From contig FWWN02000451.1 of assembly GCA_900175165.2 (NCBI GenBank), positions 209,667-273,666 on the forward strand: a stretch of 64,000 nucleotides of DNA, in the 5' to 3' direction. This document shows, piece after piece, positions 1 to 14,760 of this stretch; the stretch's first letter is position 1, and each line of letters opens with the position of its first letter. Position numbers and translations under genes: made by a program. The DNA is from Rhizomucor pusillus (lineage: Eukaryota; Mucoromycota; Mucoromycetes; Mucorales; Lichtheimiaceae). The notes beneath the pieces were generated by a model. The model searched no databases. It had not been told where the DNA came from and was given only the letters and a program-made list of their open reading frames with translations.

Positions 1-3000
1 CAATGTCTATCAAGATCCTAATTTGTCATATCTATCTTCTTCGACTATGGGCCGTTATGTCTCGACACGAGATTTGATGAAATGGTGCCATCGTATCAAC
101 AATCTACTCGGCAATCGTCTTAGCGGTGAAGCCCTCAGTATTGGATTGGATATGTCGATACGGGAGGATATTTTTGGAGAAGCCATTGACTGTTTTTGCG
201 GCATGATACCTGATCAAGCGACTTGGCTTATGGTGTTGAAGAAGATCGGCGAACCTTTACAGTTGTTACCCGGCGAAGTCGAAAACTATGTTACTCAACG
301 TACACCTGCACTTAACCATTCTGACCAACGGCTGTCCATTGGCCGTGTCAATTTATCACTGAGACCAGCAAAGGGCAAGGCGATCCGAACGGATGGAATT
401 GGCAAAGGTTCCAACAAACGGCCATTTGCAAAAACTCGACACGCCCTTCGCTTGTTGGAGAAGATATCTGTTTGCGTTCACTTAAATGAACCCACCCTGC
501 TTGTCGGCGAGACTGGTACTGGCAAGACAACCGTTGTCCAGCAGTTAGCTGATATGCTCCATCAAAACTTGATTGTGGTCAACCTGTCGCAGCAATCTGA
601 CAGCTCTGATCTTCTTGGTGGTTTCAAGCCCGTCGAAGGCAAAATCTTGGCGATTCCGCTTAAAGAAGAATTTGATACGCTCTTTGAGAAGACTTTCTCT
701 ATCAAGAAAAATGCCAAGTTCCTAGAAGTTGTCCGCAAAACTTTCGTGCATAAAAAATGGAAGAATTTCATTGCTATTCTCCAGCAGGCTGTGAAAATGG
801 CTCACCAAAAGTTTGAAGGAGAACTGAATAACGACGGAAGCAGCAAGAAGTCATCAACTCCGGAACTGCGAAAAGCATGGAAAACTTTCGCTAAACGTCT
901 GCAGGAATTCGAAGTACAACAGGCACAGGCTGAAAATAACTTTGTGTTCAACTTTATGGAAGGTTCTCTTGTCAAAGCTGTCAGGCAAGGTGACTGGATA
1001 TTGCTAGATGAAATCAACCTGGCAACTACGGAAACGCTTGAATGTCTATCGGGATTGTTGCAAGACGCTGAAGGTTCTCTGTTATTGACAGAAAAGGGCG
1101 ATGTGGAGCCTATCAAACGTCATCCCAATTTCCGCTTATTCGCATGTATGAATCCTGCTACTGATGTCGGTAAACGAGATCTTCCGCCTGGTCTCCGTAA
1201 TCGCTTCACAGAATTCTACGTCCATCCTCCAGATGCGAACGATGAAGACCGCTTGCAAATTGTTGCACAATACATCGGCAAAATCGCAGTCGGAGACGGA
1301 CAAGCTATACAAGATGTTGCCGATTTTTACGCTGAAGCAAAGAAGCTTTCTTTGGACCATGTCCTAGTGGACGGAGCGAATCAAAAACCCCACTTTAGTT
1401 TGCGTACACTGTCAAGAGCGTTGACTTACACGAACCAAATCTATTCCACGTTCGGTCTCAGACGATCGTTGTACGAAGGTCTTTGCATGACGTTCTTGAC
1501 ACAGCTCAATAAGGACAGTGAAACGATAATGCGCAAGGTTATCTTCAAGCATATCCTCAAGAATGTCAAAAATCCCACGCATTTTCTTTCGCAGTTTGTC
1601 AAATCGCCTGGTGAAAACTACATTCAGTTCGGTCATTTTTGGCTGGAGCAAGGACCATTTGAACCTCAAGATGATGGACAATATATTATGACAAAATCTG
1701 TAGAGGCTAATCTTTACAATCTTGCTCGTGTTATCATGTCTCGCAAGTTCCCCGTCCTCATCCAAGGTCCGACTTCTGCCGGCAAAACAAGTATGATTGA
1801 ATATCTAGCCAAGAAGACCGGTCATCGATTTGTCCGTATCAACAACCACGAACACACCGATTTGCAAGAATATCTTGGCACGTATGTGTCGAACAATGAT
1901 GGCAAATTAGTCTTCCAAGAAGGTGTCCTTGTTGAAGCGCTGAGAAACGGTTATTGGATTGTGTTGGACGAGCTTAACCTTGCACCATCTGACGTTTTGG
2001 AAGCACTCAATCGTTTACTGGATGATAACCGCGAACTTTTGATTCCAGAAACGCAAGAAATTGTCAAACCGCATCCTCACTTCATGCTTTTCGCCACTCA
2101 GAATCCAGCTGGTCTCTACGGCGGTCGAAAGGCTTTATCAAGAGCATTCAGGAATCGTTTCCTTGAATTGCATTTTGACGATATCCCTCAAGATGAATTG
2201 GAAACAATCCTTTCCAAGCGTTGCCAGATAGCACCTTCTTACTGTACAAAGATCGTGCAAGTCTACAAATCACTCATGGCTCACCGCAAGAGTACTCGTA
2301 TTTTCGAGCAGAAGAACAGTTTTATCACTCTCAGAGATCTCTTCCGCTGGGCTGGCCGAGATCCTAACGGATATCAAGAGCTTGCGGAACATGGCTATAT
2401 GCTTTTGGCTGAAAGATGCCGCAAAGATGAAGAAAAGAAGGTCGTCAAGAATGTACTGGAGACTGTAATGAAAGTGAAGCTCAATGAGGAAGAAATCTAT
2501 GATTGTACCAAGTTGGAGGAATATGAAATTTATGACCGTATTCTCAAAGAGAGAGCTGAAAAAAGTGGCCAAGATACCAAGCTAGTCTGGACCAAGGCAA
2601 TGAGACGCTTGTTTAGTCTAGTTGCACAATGCCTTCGTTATCGCGAACCAGTGCTCTTAGTTGGTGAAACTGGTTGCGGCAAGACGACAGTATGTCAAAT
2701 GCTTGCTGAGGCATATGGTCGCGAACTCCATATTGTCAACTGTCATCAAAACACCGAGACAGGTGATCTGCTAGGTGGACAGCGCCCTGTTAGAAATCGA
2801 AGCAGCACCGATGATGAACAGAAGCAACAGCAGCTATTTGAATGGCATGATGGGCCGCTGGTACAAGCTATGCGCGAAGGACACTTGTTCCTGTTGGATG
2901 AGATATCCCTTGCTGATGATTCCGTGCTGGAGCGTCTCAATTCTGTATTGGAACCTAGTCGACTACTTGTCCTTGCTGAAAAAGGTGGCAAGCACGTAGA

Positions 3001-6000
3001 AGAACTCATTGCTAAAGAAGGATTCCAATTTTTGGCAACAATGAATCCTGGTGGTGATTACGGCAAAAAGGAACTATCGCCGGCTCTTCGCAATCGTTTC
3101 ACGGAAATATGGGTGCCATCTGTTACCGACCGCGAAGACCTTACAGCCATCATCGACGAACAGCTTAACGCCCATCCAGACTTGAAAGGTTACGGCGCAA
3201 GAATGCTCGATTTCATCGAATGGTTTATGCATACATTGAGCCAGACACGTACTATTGTCAGTTTACGTGATATATTGTCATGGGTCCGTTTCATGAACGT
3301 AGCAGTATCCAAGGGACTTGATGCGGAATTGGCCTTTGCACATGGTGGTTGTCTAGTCTTGCTGGATGGTCTTGGGTCTCACGGTGCTTCGGGCTCGTTC
3401 CTCGCGGGAGATGCTCTCAAAGAATTCCGTATCAAGTGCTTGCGGCAGTTAGCAAACAAGCCCGATGCGATATCCGAGAAGGATATACTTGCAACAACAA
3501 ACGAAACAGCAAACGTTACTGATCACAACTTTGCAATTGGTCCCTTTTATATTGAGCGTGGTCCTTTGGGCAAGATCGATATCAAGTTCACATTGTTGGC
3601 CCCTACAACTGCTGATAATGCTATGCGAGTGATACGAGCTATGCAGTTGCAGAAACCCATTCTCCTCGAAGGCAGTCCTGGTGTCGGCAAGACAAGTCTC
3701 ATTTCGGCTCTAGCTGCTGCGTCTGGGCATCGCCTTGTGCGTATCAATCTTTCCGAGCAGACGGACCTAATGGACCTCTTTGGCTCTGATCTTCCCGTTG
3801 AAGGTGGCGAAAGTGGAGAGTTCGCATGGAGAGATGCTCCATTCTTGCAAGCAATGAAAGCTGGTGACTGGGTCTTACTTGACGAACTTAATCTTGCCTC
3901 GCAATCTGTGTTGGAAGGTCTCAACTCCTGCTTGGATCACCGCGGTGCTGTCTATATTCCTGAACTGGATCGCGAGTTTTTCTGTGCCGAGGGCTTCCGA
4001 GTATTTGGTGCCCAAAATCCTCTGCAACAAGGTGGCGGTCGCAAAGGTTTGCCAAAATCCTTTGTCAATCGGTTTACTCAAGTATACGTTGAACATTTGA
4101 GCCCTGAAGATTTACTGTTTATCTGCGCCCATCTGTTCCCCGAATTCGAGTCGGAAACGTTGAAGAAGATGATCGATTTCAACGCTTTGATGTATCACGA
4201 AACTATGGTTCTCTGTCGCTTCGGACGCAAGGGTAGTCCCTGGGAATTTAATCTTCGAGACGTATTCCGTTGGTTGGAGCTCATGAAAAAGGACAAGGTA
4301 CAAGATCCGGCCGAGCATTTGGGTACAATTTATCTGCAGCGCATGCGTACCCAGGAAGATCGAGAAAAGGTTGTGGAGATCTTTGAAAAGGTCTTTGGAT
4401 GCAAGTACATGCGGCCTGCTTATCCTTCGTATACGGTCTCTGCGGATGTCTTACAAGTCGGGCACTCTCAGCTTCCGCGGTTATCGAATCGTGCAACAAC
4501 GCATGATAGCGAGACGCATCTCTTGCATACTTTCTTGGCTCCATTGGAGGCATTGATGAAGTGTGTTGAATCTAGCTGGATGGCAATCGTGACAGGACCT
4601 TCAGCCTCTGGTAAAACATCTATGGTTCGTTTGCTGTCCAAGATGACGGGTAATCGTTTGCATGAATTTGCAATGAACAATAGCGTGGACACTATGGAAC
4701 TTCTGGGCGGTTTCGAACAAGTTGATCTGAACCGTCACAGGCACGTCGCTGTGGAAGCTTTTGAAGAACTGATTAGCCGTGTTACACGCTCTCTGTTGAT
4801 GCATATCGCAGTTATGCCTGCCGATCAACATCGCATCGCAACAGAAAGAATTCGCCAGCTCAACGATGCTTGGTTCACCATCAAAAGTCAACGAGAAATG
4901 GCCCAAGAAGAGGTTGGTCTCGACTACACCCTACTATCTTCGATCGTCGACGGCCTCAGACAAGCTGCTCAGCTTGCGGATTCGGATGCATTGCCTTTGA
5001 TTGAAAGAGCAGTTACCATGGTCCAAAATCTTCAGAAATTGGAACAGACTTCCGTTGCTGGCAAGTTTGAATGGATCGACGGTTTGTTGATCAATGCATT
5101 GGAGCACGGACATTGGTTACTGATCGATAATGCCAACTTGTGTAACCCATCCGTGCTTGATCGTCTTAACCCGCTGTTTGAAAACGATGGAGTATTAATG
5201 GTGAACGAACGTGGTTTGGTGGATGGTCAAGTTAAAGTGATTAAGCCCCATCCAAATTTCCGCATGTTCATGACTGTGGATCCTGCCAACGGTGAACTCT
5301 CTCGTGCCATGAGAAATCGTGGTATCGAAATTGCATTGGTCAACTCAATGTGGAATGAGGACCAGGAAGACGTGACGAAACTTGCAAACTCTATGGGGCT
5401 CCGTGGTGCAAAGCTTCCTGCTCTCTTGAACAATATGCAGAAACAAGCTATCCAGACGAACCGACACGCAGCACGCAACAAGTCCGTCCGTGAATTCATC
5501 ATGCTCACGACCTATGTCATTGAGCGACTGCAACGTGGACAACCTATTAAGGCGGCATTACGCGACTCGTTCCACCAAGTGTTTGTAAATGCCGATTCTA
5601 TACCAGATTCGTTGGCTATTTTGTTGGAAGGCGGTGTGGCAGAACTAGACATTCTGTCGAGCATGTTGGCCCCTGCAAATTGTCCAATACTTGTGGGTGG
5701 CTCCATGTTTGAAAACGATTCGGCATTGGCAACTGTTGCACTCCACGGTGCATATCTGCTCTATCTTCTGCAACAGCCACGATCCACAGAAGATTCACAC
5801 TATGCTCGCAGTCTCGAAGTTGCCGGTGACTATCTATTAGAAACATTGTCACTGAGCGATGTCGGTCTGCGTCGTCGCTGGCTCGCATTCGTTGGTGAAC
5901 ATGCAAATATTTCAGATAGCAGCACTGTCAAGCGTCTTTTGCAGTTACTCAAGGCAGTTAGCGAGCATCCAGTCTTTGAGGAATGGTCTCATGTAAAAAA

Positions 6001-9000
6001 TGGAGAAGACAGACAGGTAAGAGATATCATGAATAAAGAAAGAAGAGATCTAAAATCTGATATTTTAAAATCATTTAGACAATTGAGCGTTCTCGGCAAG
6101 CAATGAAGCTAGTCATCCGCCTCAGTAAACTCGACTACAGCAATAATTCCGTGCGCAGTGCATCGAAGAACTTGAAGCATCGTAACATGTCTGCTCTCCA
6201 ACAAGCTTATGCCTTTTCGGAAACTAGACTCAACGAAGCGCAATTGATGCACCCTATTGTCAAGACCCTTTTGGCTATTTTCGACTCTATACGAGGCGGC
6301 TTACGCCAGTGGATTCAAACCGAAGAATACAAACGATGCTCAGAAGAAGTATGTCTCATACATGTTGATTTCGTAACTAGGCTGTGGTCCTCTAACGATG
6401 CATTGATTTGTAGCTCTTTGTATCTTTACACAAGGTCCTGGATGCTAGCGAATTTGCATGGAATATTGCAGGGTCCAGCAAGCTTAGCCTCGATAACTTT
6501 GTTAACATTCTGCGAGTCATTCAGCAGCTTATCTCTAACCATGGATTGTCGACTACTTTCGCAACTACTCTCCAATCTATTGATCGTGCTATGCAAGGCT
6601 TTGATTTCGAAACCAGCAAATCGATGAAGGCTCTCTGGAAATACTTTGGTCCAGCGACTTTATCATCTGAGTTACTTTATGCGATAGAAGCAGAGCTTTC
6701 GAAGTTGAACGAATTGTTTGATTCCCATCGTCCCGAAAATGGTGAGTTTATAACTAAGAGGAGATATATAGAACTTTTCCTGATAAATCTCTCTGTAGTC
6801 GATCAAGGTCTCCAGCCAAATGATTTGATCATGAAAGCAAAGCCAGATTTGAAAGAAATGCTCATTGAAGGAGTGGCTACACTCTATGCTGTGGATAGAA
6901 AGGAGAACAAGGAAGCACTGAAGCTTGCAAGATCACTGCAGCATCTGCCACAGGTAAAGACAAAATAATATTTTATATTTTGCTCGCAATCTTATTGTTG
7001 TATTTTATAGCATTTAAAGCGTCAGTTGGATGTACTTTCGGAAGAAACACATCGTGTTCCCACAGCATGGGATACTGCTTTGGTTCCTTTGTTTGATTAC
7101 AGCAGCATCTCATTCGAGATGGAGGTCCTAGCTCATCTATATATTCTTCAATGCGCAAACGGAGCCGAGGTGAGTTGACTAGCGATTTAAGCGAGTGCAG
7201 CAGAAATGATAATGATTGCTTTTTGCTAGGCATTGAATGAGCAGCTCCTGGGAGCCATCAGAAGATTCCGTTCTTTCTTCATTTCCAGCACATGTCGTCC
7301 ACCATTTGATATCATTGCCTATCAAAGGCTACTTTGGATGTTAGATACAGAAGGTAAGATCTGCTTGCTTCCATGCCTACGTCCTCGTATTCAGTGCTCA
7401 ATATCTTGCATATAGGAACTTCACTTGATATGATTTCTCTTCCGGGGATTATGCAGGATGCGGCGCACGCGTGGCACAAGAGACTGTGGAGGTCCAGCAT
7501 AAATCAGCAGAACCTATTCCAGCTTACTCCATCATTGAAACCAAAGGTATGTACCCTGGTTTTGCGATTAATGCAGGATACTTACTAATGATTGGTTCTA
7601 GACCTTTGGTATTACGAACGGTTCACAGATGCTGTACCAGAATTTGGAGACCGTGGCATGCTTGAATATAATGTAAGTAAGAGATATACATCGAATGGCT
7701 CTGTATTCAGAAGCTGACATTGTTTTGAGTGCTTCGGTCGATACAATGTCTGCAATTGCTTATGAAGACGCTGTCAAGCAGCTCAAGTCGCTGAAGGAAT
7801 TTTTAGCCACTCGCACTGTGCTCAAGGATAAGAAAGCTCTTGAAATTGTAGCCGTTGTTGGCATTACTCGACAGGTACGTTTATAGGAGAGTATTACTGG
7901 TTCTCCAAGATTCTGATTGAATTTTGAAATAGATGTTTGATGCGTCTCGTGAACTCATCAGCGACGAATTGTCTCGTTTGATAATGGACCATTTCCACCA
8001 CCTGGATGGCTTTGTTTCGGATCTCTTCCAGCAAGATATGTATACTATCGAACGCATGTATTCTGAACTCGATAATATTCGGTCATTACTTGCAAATATG
8101 GAGCATATCCTGACTGAGCGTGGATTCAACTCTTACTATGTATCGGCCATCTCCTCTCTGAACGATGCTCTCCTGCATTACCGAAGCAAGAATTATACCA
8201 GTTTCCTTGTGTCTATCGGCAAATCCAGAGTGTACCTGGGTCTTTGCTTCGTTTCCGCCTATGTCCCAGACTATCCAGTTGACCCTACGGCTGAACCTCG
8301 TTTGCGAGTCAATCTTCTTCTCCACAAGAAAGGAAGCTTGGAGGAGGGTATCAAAACTCGACAGGAAATCGAAAAGCTTGTTACAGGCGGCGACACGAAC
8401 GTCTACATCACTCAAGAACAAACGCAGCTGGCCGACGTTGATGCAGAGTTATCGAAATCCTCTACAGTCTTTTCGTTGCGCCCTCAGAAATCTCAACTTG
8501 AAGATATCTTCGTTGATTTAAGCTATGCACAGAAGCATTTACTGTCAAGCAATGTGGAGTCACTGTTGAAGGATATTGAATCTGGAGACAAGAATGCTTC
8601 CCAGCGAGAGGAACTTTTGCAAGGCAACGCCCAACAATTCATTGAACGGATGAATACCAAGTATCCTCTATATAGGGACATGCTGCAACCGCTCTTGGTT
8701 GCCATGGACAACGTCAAGTATGGTTTGCGGATCATGATCAGCAACATCCATTCCGAACGCGCAGACATCTTTTTGAGGGAGGTGGTGGAGCTTTTCGTTC
8801 GCAACCCGAGTGTCTCTCGGTTCCCAGGAATGGACTGGCATCAAATAGCAGAGCAAGTGCAGCTGACCAAGCTACGTGCCGTTGTTTTTGAACGCTATCC
8901 CGCTAATCGCAAATGGGCTTTCTACCTTGGCCTTCTTTTGGTGATCTTGCAACGCCTCTACAGTGTGATCAACGCCCATGGTTATCTTCGTATCGAAGAC

Positions 9001-12000
9001 TTGACAGCGCTTAATACCCTCTTTGAGGAAATTGTTCAAGTATGGAAGGGTGCTCAAGATTACAAGCGCGAAAAAGAAGAAGAAAAGGAGCGCCTGTTCA
9101 AAGTTCGGCAGAAGCAACAAGAACCGATAAGTGAAGAAGAGCTAGATGAGCAGGATATGAAGAAGACATTCGCGGATTTCAACGAAGCGTTTGCCGATCT
9201 TGAGGAAAGGGAAGATGGTGCACCCACGCTAGATAATGCGCAAGTGCAAGAAGAATCTGTCTTGAGAGATGGCGACGTCCAGCTGATCGGCGAGTTACAC
9301 AAAGCTATCTTTGACAACTTTGAGACACAGTCCTGCCAACGAAGCACAGAATCTCGTGATCGCAGCATTTTGCGTGCCTACATTGCAGCTGGTCAACTTG
9401 TCTCCCTGTCCACCACTGCATTTAGCGATACTGTCGACTATGTTTGCGATGCTGGTCATTTGATTGCAACCAATGTCTGCATACAGAGACTCGAAGCGCA
9501 AAACTCGTTCAGCACTCAGAGCGATGATATCTATGATTTCTACAAAAGCGAAAATGTCGCCGAAGCAAAACTACTGCAGCCCGTTATTCTTCGCTTCAAG
9601 GCCCGTGTGGAACACCTCCAGCAAGAATGGCCTGAGCATGCAATCCTCCAGCAATTGATCGTTATTTGCGACAAGATTCTGGGATTCTCTGTACTCTCGC
9701 CTGTTGCCAAATTCTTGACTGGCATTGAAATTCTGCTGCAGAAATCCGAAGATTGGGAGGCATATGCTGCTAAGCATGTTTCTTTGTCCGCACAACGCGA
9801 AGAGTTGACGAGTTTGATCGTGCGCTGGAGACAACTTGAACTCAACTGCTGGCCAAAGCTTTTGGATGCTCAAGAACAGTATGGTTCCAATGCCGCGTAC
9901 GATTGGTGGTTCCATCTATACGATGTTGTCAACAATACTAGTCTTGAAAATTGCACGGAAGAAGAAATTATTGAACGACGACGGGAACTCCTCGGTGCTT
10001 TGGACCATTTCATGCAGACAGCTTCGCTGGTCGAGTATGAGCCTCGACTTAAAATGCTGGACTCGTTCTATCGCCAAGCGAAGGTCCAATCGCAATGGAG
10101 TGACCAATACAAGGAAGTATCGACTATTATGCGGAACGTGTACATGTACTATGTTCAATTCCGTGACCACGTGCAATTAATGAAGAGCCAGCTTCGTAAG
10201 CCTATTGAAAAGGATCTCAAGGACTTTGTCAAAGTTGCTACCTGGAAGGATGTCAATGTTCACGCTTTGCGCCAAAGTGCACAGAAAACGCACAGGCAAT
10301 TGCACAAGTGCATCCGCAAATATCGTGAAGTGCTCAATACGTCTATGCTAACTGTGATCGCAAACTACAACCAGGAACATGCAATGTTCCAGTATGGCGA
10401 TGAAAAACGTTACAATGACAGCAATCTCGGTTTCTTGGATCAACTTGGTCGAGCTGATCTTTGGATTACTGAGACCACTGTACCTCCTTTGACCATTGAG
10501 TGGCCTTCAGACGCAGCTCCCGTTAAACATCACTTGGAAGATCTACCAGGGACGCTGGCGAAAATGCAACGTTACTGTCGTCAAGATCTGATGGTGTTTG
10601 AAAACAGTGAAGGTCTACCATTGGAATCCATGATGGCCGAAATGATTCAGCAAATCAAACAGTTCCAACGAGAAACGCCTGCTGTTATGACCGACGAGAA
10701 CAAGTCCTTCGTCAAGAATCAAAAGCTCCTGAAAAAGAAGGCATTGGTCGACTTTTTGAAAGAACTGCGCCGATTGGGATTGCGTTCTCGACCTGGCACC
10801 CTTGCAGAACAAAACGCGAACAATGCCTACATTTTCAGTCAGCATGTTGCCGCTTTAGACAAGGCGTTGCAGAATCGCGGTCTGCAAAAAGAAACGTTAT
10901 CAAGTTACAGCACTGCCTCGCAAGACATGATTGAACTATGGAACAAGGCCAACGATTATTACTTCCGCAGCGTGGCACGTATTTCTCATCTACGTACATT
11001 AAGCACGACCCAAGTCAGCAAGGATCTGTCTATGCTAGAAGTTGAGCGTAGCATGAGCGCCACCGAGCACATGTTTTCGCTAGTGACCAAGGAAAGGATA
11101 TTGGCTACTCGCATTGAGAGACGTATTCAGCTCCTACAAGGCGCATCGATCCAACTTGCCGGCCTTCAAGATAAGCCTTTGTCTTCGCAATCGGCTACGC
11201 AACTTGGTCACCGTCTTCTTACGCACAAGCTTTTCGTAGACGAGCTGGTTGTAATGCTTACAGATGCATCAAAGACATTGGATATCCAAGCAGAATACAT
11301 ATCGTCGGCCAAGTCTATCATGCAAGTCATGAAGGATGTGTGCGACCTAGCCCGAAAATTGAGAGCAAAGACAGATCAGTGCTTTGCTCAGCGATACTTG
11401 TCCGCCTCACAAAGCAAGCCTCTGCTGACTGCAGCTATTGGAGAAATGATGGATTCACATGAGTCGATTCTCCAGGACATCATCGAGAGCTTGTGCAACG
11501 TTATGCAGCAAGTGCCACAAATGACACACACAATGCAAGCCATTTTGAAGCATATTAAGCAGCATCAGCAAACTGTATCCCAGAATGGTAATCAGGATGC
11601 ACAGCAGCAACAATGGACGATGATCGACCTCCGCGACAAGGTATACTCTTTGATCAATGCCATCTTGGTAGCCGTCCAGGACATGAAGAAGATCAAAGTC
11701 AAACCTGACCTGCAACTTGAAGAAAACCAAGAAATGGCGGATGAATATATCAAGGAGCAGCATGCACACCAGTTCACCATGGTGAATGCACTGCATATGG
11801 ACGTCGTTTCTAAGCGCTGCGTTGAATCTTTGGATTTGGCTCATGAATTGCTTGCTACACATGCGTCTGACGTTTGCAGCATTATGCAGCAATTATATCC
11901 GTTTTTGCAGCAGTACATGCTGCTTGCACAGCATAGCATTGGCGAATTCCTGGTTCATCACAAATCCATGGCCAAGCTCACCTATGCACTTATCAATTCT

Positions 12001-14760
12001 TTCAGCATTATAATCAGCAAAGGTTTCTGTATGCCACAAGGTGCCGACGAAGAAGCAGAAGAAGGTGAGGGTGAAGGCACAGCAGCTGGTACTGGTATCG
12101 GCGAAGGCGAAGGTACCAAAGATGTTAGCGAGGAAATTGAAGATGAAGAACAAGTACTCGGCACTCAAAACGAGGAGCCTCAACCCAAGAGTGACAAGAA
12201 GGATACCAAGGAAGAAAAGAAAGGCATGGAAATGGAGAACGATTTTGAGGGCGAAATGGAAGATATTGAGCATGACGAGAACGAAGACGAGCAGAAGGAT
12301 CAAGACGAAGAAGAGGAGGAAGAGCAAGACCTCGACGATGAGATTGGTGACGTTGACGACATGGATCCTGATGCAGTAGATGACAAAATGTGGGGTGACG
12401 ACGAAGACCATGAGCAGCGCAAGGACACCGACAAGACTGTGGACCAGCAAGGTCAATCTGAACAGCAGGAATCGGATATTGTTGCAAAGGAGGAAGAAGA
12501 TAGTGCTCAACAGCAGCAGCAAAAACCAGAATCTAAAGGAAAGCAGCCTGAATCAAGTGAAGAGCAACAAAAGCAACAAGAAGAAGAAGCAGAGGAGAAA
12601 GCTGAAGAAGGTGGAGAAGGTGAAGGAGAAGAGGAGCAAGAAGCCGAAAATGGTCTTGGACAGCAGATGAATGTTGAAATACCTGAGGCCGAAACTTTGG
12701 AACTGCCCGAAGATCTTGAAATGGATGACAATGAAGAAGGACAGGAAGACGGTCAAGGAGAAGAGGAGCAGTTCCAGGATACTATGGATATGGATGAAGA
12801 TCAGCAAGTAATGGAAGAGGAAAAAGGACAAGAGGCATTCCAAGATCCTCTGGACCAAATTGGTCAAGGCGAGCAAGATACAGATGAGAAGCAGGATGAA
12901 GAAATGGCGGATGCAGCCGCTCAAGTTGAAGGAGAGCAAGAATCAGATGAAGATAAAAAACAAGAAGGAGAAGAGGAGGCCCAAAAGGAGCAACAGAATG
13001 TAGAAGAAGAAACACCAGGAGATGGCCAGCAATTGGGACAAGTTGATATTGATGATGAGAATCAAGAACCCGAGCAAGAAAACAAGATTCAAGGACGTGA
13101 ACATGCTGGAAATGAAGACAATATTGCTGATAACCAGTTTGGTGTGCAAGGTCAAACTGGAAAGCAGAGTATGTCGACAGCTGGCGAACAGCAAGGCGAG
13201 AATGAGCAAGCAGAATCTGCAAATACTGTTGACAAGCGTTCAGAACCCCAGGATAAACAAGGTGTATCTGAGCGTGGAGCTAATCAAGCCAACGATGAAA
13301 CAAACGATGATCAACAGGAAGAGAAGAAGACTGAACAACAAAAGAGCAATCCTCAGAGAAGTCTGGGTGATGCATTGGAAAGCTGGAGACGTCGTTTAGC
13401 AGATGTAGCGGATGCTGACGAAGAAAACGAGCAACAAGAAGCTGAAGAGTCTCAAGATGCTGCAAAGGATGATGAAAAGGATGTTCAAGTCAATGAGGAT
13501 AATGCTTTTGAATATGTTAAAAACGACGAGGATGCTCATGATCTGCAAACTATGGGCAATGCAGCGAAGGATCAAATCCAAGATATCAACATGGCAGCTA
13601 TGGATGAAGCAACACACGACGAAGAGAATTATGCCAGCGAAATGGATATCGATGATCAACAGAAACCAGAAGATATCGATACGATGCCTTTGCCACGGGA
13701 TGCTATGGATGTGGATGGTCAACAAGATGGTCGTGGTGCTATCCTTAGTCGACGCTTCCCAGAGGCAGACTTGCCCGAAGAGGGCGAAGTACTTACCATG
13801 GATGAATCTCTTGTGGCTCATCAGCCATTGGATCAAGAAGATATTGAGCGCATGCGTCAAGAACTCGAAACCACTGTTTCTGAGTGGCGTGAAGAAGGAC
13901 GTGATAGTCAGCAAGCTAGGGAGCTCTGGCAACGCTACGAGAACCTTACTCATGATCTAGCTATGGGACTTTGTGAACAGTTGCGACTTATTCTTGAACC
14001 CACTTTGGCTACAAAGCTCAAGGGCGATTACCGTACTGGCAAACGACTCAATATGAAGAAGATTATCCCTTACATCGCTAGTCAGTTCAAGAAGGACAAG
14101 ATTTGGTTACGACGAACAAAACCAAGTAAACGTCAATATCAAGTTATGATTTCAGTTGACGACTCCAAGTCCATGTCTGAATCTCGCTCGGTCCAGCTGG
14201 CGTACGAAGCATTGTCTTTGATATCCAAGGCATTGTCGCAACTTGAAGTTGGTGACCTGTCCATCACATCGTTTGGCGAACGCATTCGTATACTGCATCC
14301 ATTTGACCAGCCGTTTACAGCTGAATCTGGCGCATCTGTTCTGCAACAGTTCACCTTTGCACAGGAGCAGACAAAGGTCAAGGAGCTGATTGAAACCTCG
14401 CTGTCCTTGTTTGAAAATGCCAAATCATCGTCGCAGCAAGAACTCTGGCAGCTTCAACTCGTTATTTCTGACGGCATCTGCAACAATCATGACCAACTTC
14501 AGCAACTTGTTCGTAAAGCTATGGATCAACAGGTCATGATTATCTTTATCATTGTTGACAACAAAAAGGATGAAAAAGATTCTATTCTCAAGATGCAGCA
14601 AGTCAGTTACTCGACTGTCAATGGCAGCATGAAAATCGAATGGAAGCCATACCTGGAAACGTTCCCCTTCCAATACTTTATGGTCCTGCGTGATATCAAT
14701 GCCCTGCCTGAAGCTTTGTCAGACGCACTTAGACAATACTTTAGTTTCGTTTCTGCATAA
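1..14760 (+). CDS. MDN1: Midasin (Rea1/Mdn1), dynein-like AAA+ ATPase of 60S ribosome assembly, 5'-partial
   Basis: Midasin strips assembly factors (Rsa4, Ytm1) from pre-60S particles in the nucleus. The frame is already open at the first base, so the N-terminus and AAA1 lie outside the window. Five Walker A sites are visible and fit AAA2 to AAA6: GETGTGKTT (about 510), GPTSAGKTS (1770), GETGCGKTT (2660), GSPGVGKTS (3670) and GPSASGKTS (4600). A long linker follows, then an Asp/Glu/Gln-rich tract (about 12050-13700), and the C-terminal MIDAS domain with its metal site DDSKSMS near 14160. The stop is at 14758-14760. Introns are crowded into 6.0-7.9 kb: 6017-6078, 6349-6413, 6742-6798, 6954-7010, 7170-7229, 7354-7415, 7547-7601, about 7673-7710, and 7875-7932. 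The junctions from 7547 to 7710 do not join in a clean frame in my reading and should be treated as unresolved. The two flanking exons of about 6.0 and 6.8 kb are uninterrupted. Confidence 0.97.

Noticed and set aside
11893..13222. Several long minus-strand frames rich in Leu, Phe and Ser that look like membrane proteins
   Set aside because: They are complements of the Glu/Asp/Gln-rich midasin tract, which forces hydrophobic antisense codons.
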